A program made the translations under genes and the position numbers. A stretch of DNA of 64,000 nucleotides from NCBI RefSeq assembly GCF_031020795.1, contig NZ_JAVHJP010000001.1:1-64000 (forward strand), in the 5' to 3' direction. Below the pieces are notes generated by a model. The model was not told where the DNA came from and did not search any database. It saw only the letters and a list, made by a program, of their open reading frames with translations. Positions within the stretch are counted from its first letter, which is position 1; the number at the start of each line of letters is the position of its first letter. Positions 1 through 7,373 of the stretch are shown in pieces. Origin of the DNA: Hydrogenophaga pseudoflava (GTDB lineage Bacteria; Pseudomonadota; Gammaproteobacteria; Burkholderiales; Burkholderiaceae_C).

Positions 1-176
1 ATCGCGGCCTTGAAGCCGGCCATGCGCTCTTTGGTGGCGCGCGGCATCACCCACCAGTCCAGAAAGTCCGAGCGGGGCGAGAGTTCGATCTGGTCGTAGC
101 CCAGCGCGGCCACGGCCGCCGGCAGCTCGCTCAGCGGCAGGTGCCGGATCATGTACGGGTCGAGCGCGATCTTCAT
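1..176 (-). CDS. Sugar phosphate isomerase/epimerase, N-terminal part (runs off the window)
   Basis: This is the first 58 codons of a minus-strand gene whose 3' end lies outside the window. The protein begins MKIALDPYMIRHLPLSELPA and continues with LGYDQIELSPRSDF. That is the first beta strand, helix and second strand of the AP-endonuclease-like TIM barrel shared by IolE/IolH/IolI and xylose-isomerase-like enzymes, where the Glu after the second strand is often a metal ligand. The ATG is preceded by a GGAGACAAG-type ribosome site read on the minus strand. It is divergent from the LacI gene and near an IolG-like gene, so a role in inositol or related ketose isomerisation is plausible but inferred. 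Confidence 0.7.
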   Translation of the reverse strand, partial: MKIALDPYMIRHLPLSELPAAVAALGYDQIELSPRSDFLDWWVMPRATKERMAGFKAA

Positions 177-263
177 GGGCTTGTCTCCTGGTGATCTGTG
201 GGTCGCACTTCGCGTGCGGCCAGCGCAATGTAGGTTTGCCCCACGAAAACGGCTCCGGAATAA

Positions 264-281
264 TTGACGAAAAATCGTCAA
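264..281. promoter_or_regulatory. Probable LacI-family operator (perfect inverted repeat)
   Basis: TTGACGA, a four-base A spacer, then TCGTCAA forms a perfect 7-bp-arm palindrome. It lies three bases upstream of the ATG of the LacI regulator, in the divergent region shared with the isomerase gene. Size and placement fit an autoregulatory LacI operator. It also covers the alternative TTG start at 264, which argues for the ATG at 285 as the real start. Confidence 0.6.
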
Positions 282-284
282 ATC

Positions 285-1346
285 ATGGAAAACCCCAAGC
301 GCCGAAAAAAGACCGCCCGTTTCACCGAAATCGCCGAACTGGCGGGCGTGAGCGTGGCCACCGTGGACCGCGTGCTCAACGAGCGCGACACCGCCTCGAT
401 CAAGACCCGCGAGAAGGTGGTGCAGGCCGCGCGGCAGCTGGGCATCCCGCGCGTGCTGCCTGACACACGCCACGGCCTGATCCACCTGGACATCGTGCTG
501 CCCGACAACCCCTCGCCCTTCTTCCGGCGCCTGAACCAGGCCATGCAGCGCGGCGTGGCCATGCTGGACAAACGCCTGGTGGTGCACCGCGTGAGCACAC
601 CCGAGGAAGACGAGGCCGCCGAAGCCGCCCTGGTGCGCGCCATCGGGCCACGCCGCTACCGGCGCCAGGCGCTGATCGTCGCCGCGCCCGACACGCCCGC
701 CGTGCGCGCCGCGCTGCAGGCCGCCCGCGCGCGCGGAGAGCACGTGACCATGGTGGTGACCCGCGTCGAGGGCGTGCCGCAGGCCGACTACGTGGGCATC
801 GACAACCAGGCCGCCGGCCGCACGGCGGGCTACCTGCTGGGCCGGCTGTGCCACCGCGAGGGCCGCATCCTCATCCTCTCCAGCCGGCGCGACTACCTCG
901 GCCACATCGAGCGCAGCGGCGGTTGCCGCGAGGTGCTGGCGGCCCAGTTCCCGCAGCTGCGCTGCGACGTGGACGTGACCGAGACCCACGACGACCCGGA
1001 CCGCTGCTACCTCGCGCTCAGGAAGGCGCTGCAGGGCCAGCGCGATGTGGTCGGCCTCTACAACACCGGCGCCGGCTCGCCCGGCATCCACGCGGCGCTG
1101 CAGCGCTTCGCGAAAGACAAGGTCTGCTGGGTCACGCACGAGATCTCGGACGACCATCGCCAGTACCTGCGCGAGGGCATGCTGGATGTGGTGATCGACC
1201 AGGACCCGGACACGCAGGCCATCCGCGCGCTGCAGCACGCCCTGGCCGGGCTGGGCATGGCGCCCTCGGCCAGCCAGCCCGAGCGGCCGGGCGAGTTCCG
1301 GCTGTACTTCGCGGAGAACATGGGCCTGCAGCCGTACTTGGCGTAA
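285..1346 (+). CDS. LacI-family transcriptional regulator
   Basis: The 353-residue protein has a LacI helix-turn-helix in its first 60 residues (FTEIAELAGVSVATVDRVLN, then the hinge region with REKV and ARQLG). A periplasmic-binding-protein-like effector domain follows from about residue 70 (LDIVLPDNPSPFFRRLNQAM, later YVGIDNQAAGRTAGYLLGRL). The length is normal for the family. Such proteins repress sugar catabolic genes and release DNA when a sugar binds. I chose the ATG at 285 because an upstream in-frame TTG at 264 lies inside the palindromic operator. The effector is unknown. The neighbouring isomerase and IolG-like genes suggest a cyclitol or related sugar. Confidence 0.9.
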   Translation: MENPKRRKKTARFTEIAELAGVSVATVDRVLNERDTASIKTREKVVQAARQLGIPRVLPDTRHGLIHLDIVLPDNPSPFFRRLNQAMQRGVAMLDKRLVVHRVSTPEEDEAAEAALVRAIGPRRYRRQALIVAAPDTPAVRAALQAARARGEHVTMVVTRVEGVPQADYVGIDNQAAGRTAGYLLGRLCHREGRILILSSRRDYLGHIERSGGCREVLAAQFPQLRCDVDVTETHDDPDRCYLALRKALQGQRDVVGLYNTGAGSPGIHAALQRFAKDKVCWVTHEISDDHRQYLREGMLDVVIDQDPDTQAIRALQHALAGLGMAPSASQPERPGEFRLYFAENMGLQPYLA

Positions 1347-1403
1347 GCCCTGTCTTCGGAAACCGGGTTTTCAATCAGAATGCAGGAAGAAATCCATTTC
1401 CAC

Positions 1404-1425
1404 GCACCGGCAGCGCCGCCGGTGC
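1404..1425. other. GC-rich hairpin between the LacI and RpiR genes
   Basis: GCACCGGC and GCCGGTGC are perfect 8-bp inverted arms around a 6-base loop in the 101-base gap between the two regulator genes. There is no following T-run, so it is not a classical terminator. It may slow transcription or be structural only. Confidence 0.3.
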
Positions 1426-1447
1426 GGCACATGAAAGACTCAGGGCC

Positions 1448-2320
1448 ATGGCATCCACGGGCAACGGCAAGACCAGCGTCGACCAGTTCATTGCGCGCAT
1501 CACCACCGAATACGAAGGCCTGAGCAAACAGCTCAAGGTCATTGCCCGCCACGTCGAACAGCACCGCGACCACATCGGCCTCGAAGGCATCCAGGAACTG
1601 GCGGCGCACTGCGGCGTGCAGCCCTCGGCCGTGGTGCGCTTTGCCAAGCACTTCGGCTTCTCGGGTTTTTCCGAGATGCAGGCCATCTTCCGCGAAGGCC
1701 TGACGCGGCAGCTCGCGCCCAGCCGCAACTACCGCACCCGCATCCGCGACATCATCGAGTCGGGCGCGGGCAGCCTCTCCAGCGTGGAGATCGCGCACGA
1801 GTTCCTGGCCGGCAGCGTGGCCGCCATGCACGAGCTCGAAGCCAATCTGGACGCGGACACCTTCATGCAGGCCGTGGACATGCTGCGCGAGACGGACTGC
1901 ATCTGGATCGCGGCCTCGCGCCGTTCTTTTCCGGTGGCGGTCTACCTGGACTACGCGCTGCAGCACACCGACAAGCGCGTGTGCCTGATGTCCGGCCTGG
2001 GCAGCATGCACCTGGGCCAGATGCGCTCGGTGCGGCCCGGCGACGTGATGCTGGCCATCTCGTTCGCACCCTACGCCGAAGAGACGCTGGCCGCCGTCGA
2101 GCTGGCGCAGGAGCGTGGCGTGCGGCTGATCGCCATCACCGACAGCCGCATGAGCCCGCTGGCCAAGGACGCCGAGGTGACGCTGGTCGTGCAGGACAAC
2201 TCGACCTTCGGCTTCCGCGCGCTCACCAGCACCATGGGCCTGGCGCAGAGCCTGTTCATCGCCCTGGCCTACGCGCTGGAACTGCCCTACCGCCCCACCT
2301 CGCCGCGCAGCAACGGCTGA
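1448..2320 (+). CDS. RpiR-family regulator, IolR-like
   Basis: The protein has 290 residues. An N-terminal HTH_6 domain (about residues 15-90, including the recognition-helix stretch VQPSAVVRFAKHFGFSGFSE) is followed by a SIS sugar-phosphate isomerase-like domain (about 130-270, with WIAASRRSFPVAVYLDYAL and ISFAPYAEETL). This is the MurR/RpiR architecture, in which a phosphosugar or inositol derivative binds the SIS domain. The ATG at 1448 begins just ahead of the conserved domain. The open frame runs further upstream but lacks similarity there. The gene is followed directly by a palindrome with the IolR-type core and then by an IolG-like dehydrogenase, so control of inositol catabolism is the best guess. 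Confidence 0.88.
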   Translation: MASTGNGKTSVDQFIARITTEYEGLSKQLKVIARHVEQHRDHIGLEGIQELAAHCGVQPSAVVRFAKHFGFSGFSEMQAIFREGLTRQLAPSRNYRTRIRDIIESGAGSLSSVEIAHEFLAGSVAAMHELEANLDADTFMQAVDMLRETDCIWIAASRRSFPVAVYLDYALQHTDKRVCLMSGLGSMHLGQMRSVRPGDVMLAISFAPYAEETLAAVELAQERGVRLIAITDSRMSPLAKDAEVTLVVQDNSTFGFRALTSTMGLAQSLFIALAYALELPYRPTSPRSNG

Positions 2321-2346
2321 CCACCGACAGTTTTCGATTTGAAAAC

Positions 2347-2370
2347 ATTATGGAAAATATTTTCCATAAT
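2347..2370. promoter_or_regulatory. 24-bp perfect palindrome, probable IolR/RpiR operator
   Basis: Every base from 2347 to 2370 pairs with its mirror. The centre reads TGGAAAATATTTTCCA, that is GGAA-N6-TTCC, the core reported for RpiR-type IolR operators in alpha-proteobacteria. It lies between the RpiR gene and the IolG-like gene, about 83 bases before the latter's ATG. The surrounding DNA is unusually AT-rich for this window. Confidence 0.7.
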
Positions 2371-2452
2371 GACTGAAATTTCCGTATAGTCCGGGCACCG
2401 CGTGCACCCGCGCGCGCCATACAGATCCCAACATCCGGAGACAGGAATTTCC

Positions 2453-3448
2453 ATGAAGCACGTTGCCGTGTTCGGCGCCGGTCGCATTGGCCGCATCCAC
2501 GCCACCAACCTCGCCGCCCAGCCGGGCGTCCAGCTCAAGTACGTCTGCGACGCCCTGCCCGCCGCCGCCGCCGACCTGGCCCAGACCCTGGGCGCACAGG
2601 CCACCGACATCGACACCGTGTTCGCCGACCCGAGCATCGACGCCGTCGCCATCTGCTCGCCCACCACCACCCACAGCGACCTGATTGCGCGCGCCGCCGC
2701 CGCCGGCAAACACATCTTCTGCGAGAAGCCGGTGGACCTGTCGGTGCCACGCGCCGAGGCCGTGGCCCAGGCCGTGGCCGCCGCGGGCGTGGGCTGCATG
2801 ATCGGTTTCCAGCGCCGCTTCGACCCCACCTTCAACGAAGCCCGCCGCCGCATGGACGCGGGCGAGATCGGCCACCCCGAGATGCTGGTCATCACCAGCC
2901 GCGACCCGGGCGCGCCGCCGGTGGAGTACATCCAGCAGTCCGGCGGCATCTTCCGCGACATGCTGATCCACGACTTCGACGTGTTTCGCTGGATCCTCTG
3001 CGCCGACGGTGACGAGGCCGCCTGGCTCAGCGCCACCGGCTCGGTGCTGACCGACCCGGCCGTGGGCGCCGCGGGCGACTTCGACTGCACCGCCGTCACC
3101 ATCCGCACGCACAAGGGCCGCCTGTGCCAGATCAACACCACGCGCCGCGCCGCCTACGGCTACGACCAGCGCTTCGAGGTGCTGGGCTCGGCCGGCCTGC
3201 TGCAGTGTGGCAACCACACGCCGAGCGAAGTGGTGCAGTGGGACGCGAACGGCGTGAAGGCCGACAAGCCCGAGGCCTTCTTCCTGCAGCGCTACGCCGC
3301 CGCCTACCGGCTGGAGATCGAGCACTTCTTCAGCTGCCTGCAGTCGGGCCAGCCCTTCAAGACCACGGTGCAGGACGGCGTGCTGGCACAGAAGCTGGCC
3401 GACGCCGCCACGCAGAGCGCCACCACCGGCCAGCCGGTCGTCCTGTAA
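2453..3448 (+). CDS. iolG: Gfo/Idh/MocA oxidoreductase, inositol 2-dehydrogenase-like
   Basis: The 331-residue protein has an N-terminal Rossmann fold with GAGRIGRIHATNL (residues 7-19), the family EKP motif (IFCEKPVDLSV), and the C-terminal GFO/IDH beta-sheet domain. The stretch SGGIFRDMLIHDFDVFRW and the later TRRAAYGYDQRFEVLG are typical of NAD-dependent myo-inositol 2-dehydrogenases, which oxidise myo-inositol to scyllo-inosose. The lysine of EKP and the His-Asp of IHDFD are the expected catalytic residues. Ribosome-site candidates CCGGAG and AGGAA precede the ATG. The gene is placed directly after the GGAA-N6-TTCC palindrome. Substrate assignment rests on these motifs and the regulator, so another polyol is possible. 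Confidence 0.8.
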   Translation: MKHVAVFGAGRIGRIHATNLAAQPGVQLKYVCDALPAAAADLAQTLGAQATDIDTVFADPSIDAVAICSPTTTHSDLIARAAAAGKHIFCEKPVDLSVPRAEAVAQAVAAAGVGCMIGFQRRFDPTFNEARRRMDAGEIGHPEMLVITSRDPGAPPVEYIQQSGGIFRDMLIHDFDVFRWILCADGDEAAWLSATGSVLTDPAVGAAGDFDCTAVTIRTHKGRLCQINTTRRAAYGYDQRFEVLGSAGLLQCGNHTPSEVVQWDANGVKADKPEAFFLQRYAAAYRLEIEHFFSCLQSGQPFKTTVQDGVLAQKLADAATQSATTGQPVVL

Positions 3449-3533
3449 CCCCCCTGCGCCGCTTCGCGTCTTCCCCCCAGGGGGACCACGCCTGTGGCCT
3501 GGCAAAGCCAGTTCCACGGCGTGCGCTGGAACA
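3449..3533. repeat. REP-like intergenic element
   Basis: Immediately after the IolG-like stop comes a C-rich run, the segment CGCCGCTTCGCG, a second C-run and a G-run. A second inverted element follows (CTGGCAAAGCCAG, a perfect hairpin with an AAA loop). I recognise this arrangement from intergenic repeats common in Comamonadaceae genomes. It may act as a 3' mRNA stabiliser or weak terminator between the two oxidoreductase genes. No second full copy is visible in the window. Confidence 0.5.
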
Positions 3534-3566
3534 GAGACGCCAGCGTTTCACCCTCCAAGGACTGTC

Positions 3567-4589
3567 ATGAGCATTCCAACACTCAACGTCGGCATCGCCG
3601 GCCTGGGCCGCCTGGGCAAGCGCCACGCGCAGCAGCTGGCCCGCAACACGCCGGGCGCTCGCCTGGTTGCGGCCTGCAGCCCGGTCGCGGCTGAACTCGA
3701 CTGGGCCCGCGACGAGCTGGGCATCACCCGCTGCCACGACACGCTGGACACGATGCTGGCCGACGCGGACATCGACGCCGTCGTGCTGGTCACGCCGACC
3801 ACGCTGCACGCCGACCAGACCAGCGCCTGCCTGCGTGCGGGCAAACACGTGTTCGTCGAGAAGCCGCTGTCGCTGGACGTGGCCACCTGCGAGGCGGTGG
3901 AGGCCGTCGCGAAAGAGCACCCGCACCTGGTCGCCATGGTCGGCTTCGTGCGCCGCTTCGACCCCAGCTACGCCGAGGCCAAGGCCGCCGTCGACCAGGG
4001 CGCGCTGGGCAGGCCCTTCATCGTGCGCTCGCAGACCTGCGACCAGAACGATCCCGAGGGCTTCTTCGTGAAGTTCGCGCCCAGCTCGGGCGGCATCTTC
4101 ATGGACTGCAGCGTGCACGACATCGACCTCGCGCGCTGGATGCTGGGCAACCCGAAGGCCACGCGCGTGTTCGCCAGCGGCACCATCGCCCTGCACCCCG
4201 GTCTGGCCGAATGCGGCGACGTGGACAACGGCCTGGCCATCGTCGAGTTCGAGGGCGGCCAGCGCGCGGTGTTCTACGCCAGCCGCACCATGCCGCACGG
4301 CCACGAAACCACCACCGAAGTCATCGGCACCAGCGGCACGCTGCAGGTCGGCATGGGCGCGCACCTCTCGCGCGTGCAGTACCGCGATGCGGACGGCGTG
4401 GGCCACCGCGCCCTGCCGGACTTCTTCGCGCGCTTCGGCGACGCCTTCCGGCTGGAGATGGAAGCCTTCGTCGCGGCCTGCCGCGGCGAGCGCCCGAGCC
4501 CGCTCACACTGAACGATGCGACCGAGGCCACGCGCATCGGCCAGGCGATCACGCAGTCGCTGCGGACCGGTCTTCCGGTGACGTGCTGA
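3567..4589 (+). CDS. Gfo/Idh/MocA-family oxidoreductase
   Basis: The 340-residue protein has a Rossmann motif GIAGLGRLGKRHAQQL near the N-terminus, EKPLSLDV around residue 95, and SGGIFMDCSVHDIDLARWML around residue 175. This is the same catalytic layout as the IolG-like protein upstream, so it is probably an NAD(P)-dependent cyclitol or aldose dehydrogenase (inositol isomer, or possibly D-galactose or L-arabinose). It is a paralogue of the preceding gene but clearly diverged. The 3' end overlaps the convergent mutarotase gene by 41 bases, so both C-termini are encoded by the same DNA. The substrate is not resolvable from sequence. Confidence 0.85.
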   Translation: MSIPTLNVGIAGLGRLGKRHAQQLARNTPGARLVAACSPVAAELDWARDELGITRCHDTLDTMLADADIDAVVLVTPTTLHADQTSACLRAGKHVFVEKPLSLDVATCEAVEAVAKEHPHLVAMVGFVRRFDPSYAEAKAAVDQGALGRPFIVRSQTCDQNDPEGFFVKFAPSSGGIFMDCSVHDIDLARWMLGNPKATRVFASGTIALHPGLAECGDVDNGLAIVEFEGGQRAVFYASRTMPHGHETTTEVIGTSGTLQVGMGAHLSRVQYRDADGVGHRALPDFFARFGDAFRLEMEAFVAACRGERPSPLTLNDATEATRIGQAITQSLRTGLPVTC

Positions 4590-5493
4590 AGCGCCACACC
4601 ACCGACAGCACCATGGACTGGCCTGGCGCCACTTCGGTCCAGCCGGGCCGGCCCGGCAGGTGCGCGGCGTCGATGGGGTGGCTGATCGGCTCGAAGCAGA
4701 ACACGGGCGGCTCGGCCGGCGCGTAGAGCAGGCAGTCCGGGCGGGTCCGGGAGCCGTCGGGCAGCGTCAGTGTGCTGTGCATGCGCAGCGCTAGGTCGCG
4801 CTCGGGCCATTCGATCAGCGCCTCGCCGTCCCAGCCGCCGAAGCCGTTGTCGATCACGAGCCGGTCCACCAGCGCGCCCTGGCCCAGGTTCCAGCCCTCC
4901 GGGAAGTCGGCGGTGTAGCCGGTCGGGATCTTGTCGGGCCGGGCCAGCCACACACCGCCCACGCGGGCGCTCAGCCGGCATGCGGGCGTGCGCGTGAACC
5001 AGGGGTGCTGGGCCAGGCCGAACGGCAGGGCGTGTTCGCCGCGGTTGACCACGCTCAGCGCCTGGACCATGCCCCCGTCCACCAGGGTGAAGGACTGGGT
5101 GGCTTCGTAGTGGTAGGGGCTGCCGCCAAAACCCGCGCTGCGCAACCGCATCTGCACGCCGTCGTCGCTGGAACGGGTCAGCTGCCAGGGCTGCAGCCAG
5201 CCATCGCCGTGGATCGGGTACGGGTCGTCGGGCGTGTTGGGCGCCAGCGCATGGAAGCGCCCCGCGTGTTCGAAGCCGCCGCCGCTGATGCGGTTGGACC
5301 AGGGCAGCAGCGGGTAGCTGGCCAGGGCCTGCATGCGCGCGGTGCGGCCGTCCCAGGCGCGCCAGAGGTCCAGCGGCTCGCCATCGCGCACCCACTGCCA
5401 GGCCACCACCCCGCCGCCAGCCTCGGGCATCACGGCCAGCCGCTGCGCGTGGTGTTCGATCCAGTGCACGCCGCCAAAACGCTGCTCGCTCAT
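4549..5493 (-). CDS. Aldose 1-epimerase (mutarotase) family protein
   Basis: The 314-residue protein matches the galactose mutarotase-like beta-sandwich. It has LPWSNRISGGGFEHAGRFHAL (start of the fold, with the usual N-R substrate contact), IHGDGWLQPWQL (catalytic His), LAQHPWFTR (second His), and a C-terminal glutamate context in PVFCFEPISHP. It interconverts alpha and beta anomers of aldoses, supplying the anomer used by the sugar dehydrogenase. It lies 31 bases downstream of the lactonase gene in the same direction, forming a two-gene operon. The start at 5493 is preceded by CCGGAGCAG. The last 41 bases overlap the oppositely oriented oxidoreductase. Confidence 0.88.
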   Translation of the reverse strand: MSEQRFGGVHWIEHHAQRLAVMPEAGGGVVAWQWVRDGEPLDLWRAWDGRTARMQALASYPLLPWSNRISGGGFEHAGRFHALAPNTPDDPYPIHGDGWLQPWQLTRSSDDGVQMRLRSAGFGGSPYHYEATQSFTLVDGGMVQALSVVNRGEHALPFGLAQHPWFTRTPACRLSARVGGVWLARPDKIPTGYTADFPEGWNLGQGALVDRLVIDNGFGGWDGEALIEWPERDLALRMHSTLTLPDGSRTRPDCLLYAPAEPPVFCFEPISHPIDAAHLPGRPGWTEVAPGQSMVLSVVWRFSTSPEDRSAATA

Positions 5494-5524
5494 GGTCTGC
5501 TCCGGTGAGGGTGTCTGGTGATGC

Positions 5525-6457
5525 TCAGCCGGCGAAAGGCGCCGCAGGAAGGCCGGCCACACCGGGCCGCACGGCGAACAGGCCGCCGGCCAGCGGTTCG
5601 CGGGCCAGAGCCCCCTCGTCCAGGCTGAAGCGCGCGGAGGTGATGAACAGGGTCGAAAGGTCCGGCCCGCCGAAGGTGCACGAGGTGACCTGGCTCACCG
5701 GCAGGCGCACCCGGGCCAGTTCCTGGGCGGTGTCGGGGTCGTGGCAGGTGACGCAGCTGCCGCCCCAGTGGCAAATCCACACCCGCCCCAGCGCATCGGT
5801 GCTCATGCCGTCGGGCACGCCGTCTTCCGGTGCGAACTGCAGCCAGAGCCTGCGTCCGCCGATGTCGCCCGTGTCCGGATCGCTGTCGTAGGCCAGCACC
5901 TGACCGTTGACCGTGTCGTTGAACAGCATGGTCCGGCCCTGGTGCACCCAGGTCGGGCCATTGGTGACGGCGAAACCTTCGTCCATGCGCGCCCAGACGC
6001 CGTCGGCTCCGACGCGGTAGAGCGAGCCGGTGGGCAGCGCGCAACCGAAGTCCATGCTGCCCATCCACCAGCGCCCCGCAGCGTCGCAGCGGGCGTCGTT
6101 GAAGCGGTTGCCGCTGCGTTCGGGTTCGGGCTGGCACAGGTAGCGCGGCGGCTCGCCGGGGTGGTCGGGGTTCCAGAACGCGGGCCCGCGCCGCAGCGCG
6201 ATCGCCAGGCCCTCGCCGCCGCGGCGCTCGGCCAGCGCGGACACTTCCTCGTCAAAGGTCCAGCTCGTCCGTTCGCCGGTGGCGGGGTCGAGCCGGTGGA
6301 TGGCGCGCGAGAGGATGTCGACCCAGAACAGGCACTGCCGCGCCACCGACCAGAGGCCGCCCTCTCCGAGCACCGCCGACGCCGGCCAGAGGCAGCGCAC
6401 CTCGTCGGTCACCTGGAAAGGATCGCGGTGGGCGGGGACGGAAGGCAGGCGCGGCAT
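5525..6457 (-). CDS. SMP-30/gluconolactonase family lactonase, probable L-arabinolactonase
   Basis: The 310-residue protein has the six-bladed propeller pattern of SMP-30. The first metal-ligand Glu is in VLGEGGLWS (about residue 31). RFNDARCDAAGRWWMGSM, TNGPTW and PDGMSTDALGRVWICHW supply the Asn and Asp ligands and the catalytic Asp. These enzymes hydrolyse aldonolactones to aldonates. In this locus the product of the sugar dehydrogenase (L-arabinono- or D-galactono-lactone) is the natural substrate. The gene is divergent from the SDR dehydrogenase across a 99-base AT-rich promoter region and is followed by the mutarotase. Lactone specificity is inferred from context. Confidence 0.87.
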   Translation of the reverse strand: MPRLPSVPAHRDPFQVTDEVRCLWPASAVLGEGGLWSVARQCLFWVDILSRAIHRLDPATGERTSWTFDEEVSALAERRGGEGLAIALRRGPAFWNPDHPGEPPRYLCQPEPERSGNRFNDARCDAAGRWWMGSMDFGCALPTGSLYRVGADGVWARMDEGFAVTNGPTWVHQGRTMLFNDTVNGQVLAYDSDPDTGDIGGRRLWLQFAPEDGVPDGMSTDALGRVWICHWGGSCVTCHDPDTAQELARVRLPVSQVTSCTFGGPDLSTLFITSARFSLDEGALAREPLAGGLFAVRPGVAGLPAAPFAG

Positions 6458-6506
6458 GGTGTCTCCAGAGCGGCGGGGCTTGACGTTGGGCGCATTATGC
6501 GTTCAT

Positions 6507-6549
6507 ATTGATATCCGTTTGATAGCCATTTTGATTTTTCAGATATCTG
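6507..6549. promoter_or_regulatory. Divergent promoter region with GbpR-type motifs
   Basis: The gap between the lactonase and SDR genes is markedly AT-rich. It contains ATTGATAT at 6507-6514 and a 10-bp palindrome CAGATATCTG at 6540-6549. The same ATTGATAT octamer occurs, as an inverted pair, in the gbpR/aldehyde dehydrogenase promoter at 8358-8393. This suggests one LysR-type regulator acts on both promoters. Confidence 0.45.
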
Positions 6550-6556
6550 TTTATAT

Positions 6557-7366
6557 ATGTCAGATTCCAACAACCCCGACGTCCCCTCCCCCGCCGCTGT
6601 CGCTCAGGCCGCCCGCTACCCCAGCCTGCAAGGGCGCCGGGTGTTCGTCACCGGCGGCGCCACCGGCATCGGCGCGGCCGTGGTCGCGGCCTTGGCCCGC
6701 CAGGGCGCCCAGGTCGCCTTTGTGGACGTGGCGGCGTCCGCCGCCGAGGCCCTCTCGCAGCAGCTGGCCGCCGAGGGCCATGCCCGTCCCTGGTGGCGCG
6801 CGGTCGACGTGAAGGACATCGCCGCGCTGCAGGCCGCCATCGCGGACGCGGCGGCCACGCTGGGCGACTTCGGCGTGCTGGTCAACAACGTGGCCAGCGA
6901 CGACCGCCACCGCCTCGAAGACCTCACGCCCGCCTATTTCGACGAGCGCATGGCCGTGAACCAGCGCCCCGCCCTGTTCGCGGTGCAGTCGGTGGTGCCC
7001 GGCATGCGACGGCTCGGCGGCGGCTCGGTGATCAACTTCGGCTCCATCGGCTGGCAGACCAAGAACCCGGACTATCCCTGCTACGCCATCGCCAAGTCGT
7101 CGGTGAATGGCCTCACCCGCGGGCTGGCCGCCTCGCTGGGCAAGGACCACATCCGCGTCAACACCATCACGCCGGGCTGGGTGATGACCGAACGCCAGGT
7201 GCGGCTGTGGCTGGACGCCGCGGGCGAGCAGGAGATCGCGCGCAACCAGTGCCTGCCCGACCAACTGCTGCCGCACCATGTGGCCAGCCTGGTGCTGTTC
7301 CTGGCGGCGGACGACTCGGCGATGTGCACTGCGCAGGAGTTCGTCGTCGACGGCGGCTGGACCTGA
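6557..7366 (+). CDS. SDR-family sugar 1-dehydrogenase (candidate L-arabinose/D-galactose dehydrogenase)
   Basis: The 269-residue protein is a classical short-chain dehydrogenase. It has the cofactor motif VTGGATGIGAAVV around residue 32, an aspartate after the second strand (AFVDVAAS) favouring NAD, the NNVAS segment, the catalytic Ser in INFGSIGW and Tyr-Lys in YAIAKSS, and a typical C-terminal DGGWT. It lies divergently from the aldonolactonase, so it probably performs the first oxidation, sugar to aldonolactone. Gfo/Idh/MocA enzymes elsewhere do the same step, and the second oxidoreductase upstream (3567-4589) is an alternative candidate. It converges on the LysR gene with 7 bases between the stop codons. 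Confidence 0.85.
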   Translation: MSDSNNPDVPSPAAVAQAARYPSLQGRRVFVTGGATGIGAAVVAALARQGAQVAFVDVAASAAEALSQQLAAEGHARPWWRAVDVKDIAALQAAIADAAATLGDFGVLVNNVASDDRHRLEDLTPAYFDERMAVNQRPALFAVQSVVPGMRRLGGGSVINFGSIGWQTKNPDYPCYAIAKSSVNGLTRGLAASLGKDHIRVNTITPGWVMTERQVRLWLDAAGEQEIARNQCLPDQLLPHHVASLVLFLAADDSAMCTAQEFVVDGGWT

Positions 7367-7373
7367 AATCAGG

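Noticed and set aside
1385..1401. GGAA-N9-TTCC in the gap before the RpiR gene, as a second IolR site
   Set aside because: The spacing is 9 rather than 6 and the arms do not extend symmetrically, unlike the palindrome at 2347-2370.
1404..1425. Rho-independent terminator after the LacI gene
   Set aside because: The stem is good but there is no T-run after it, so I list it only as a hairpin.
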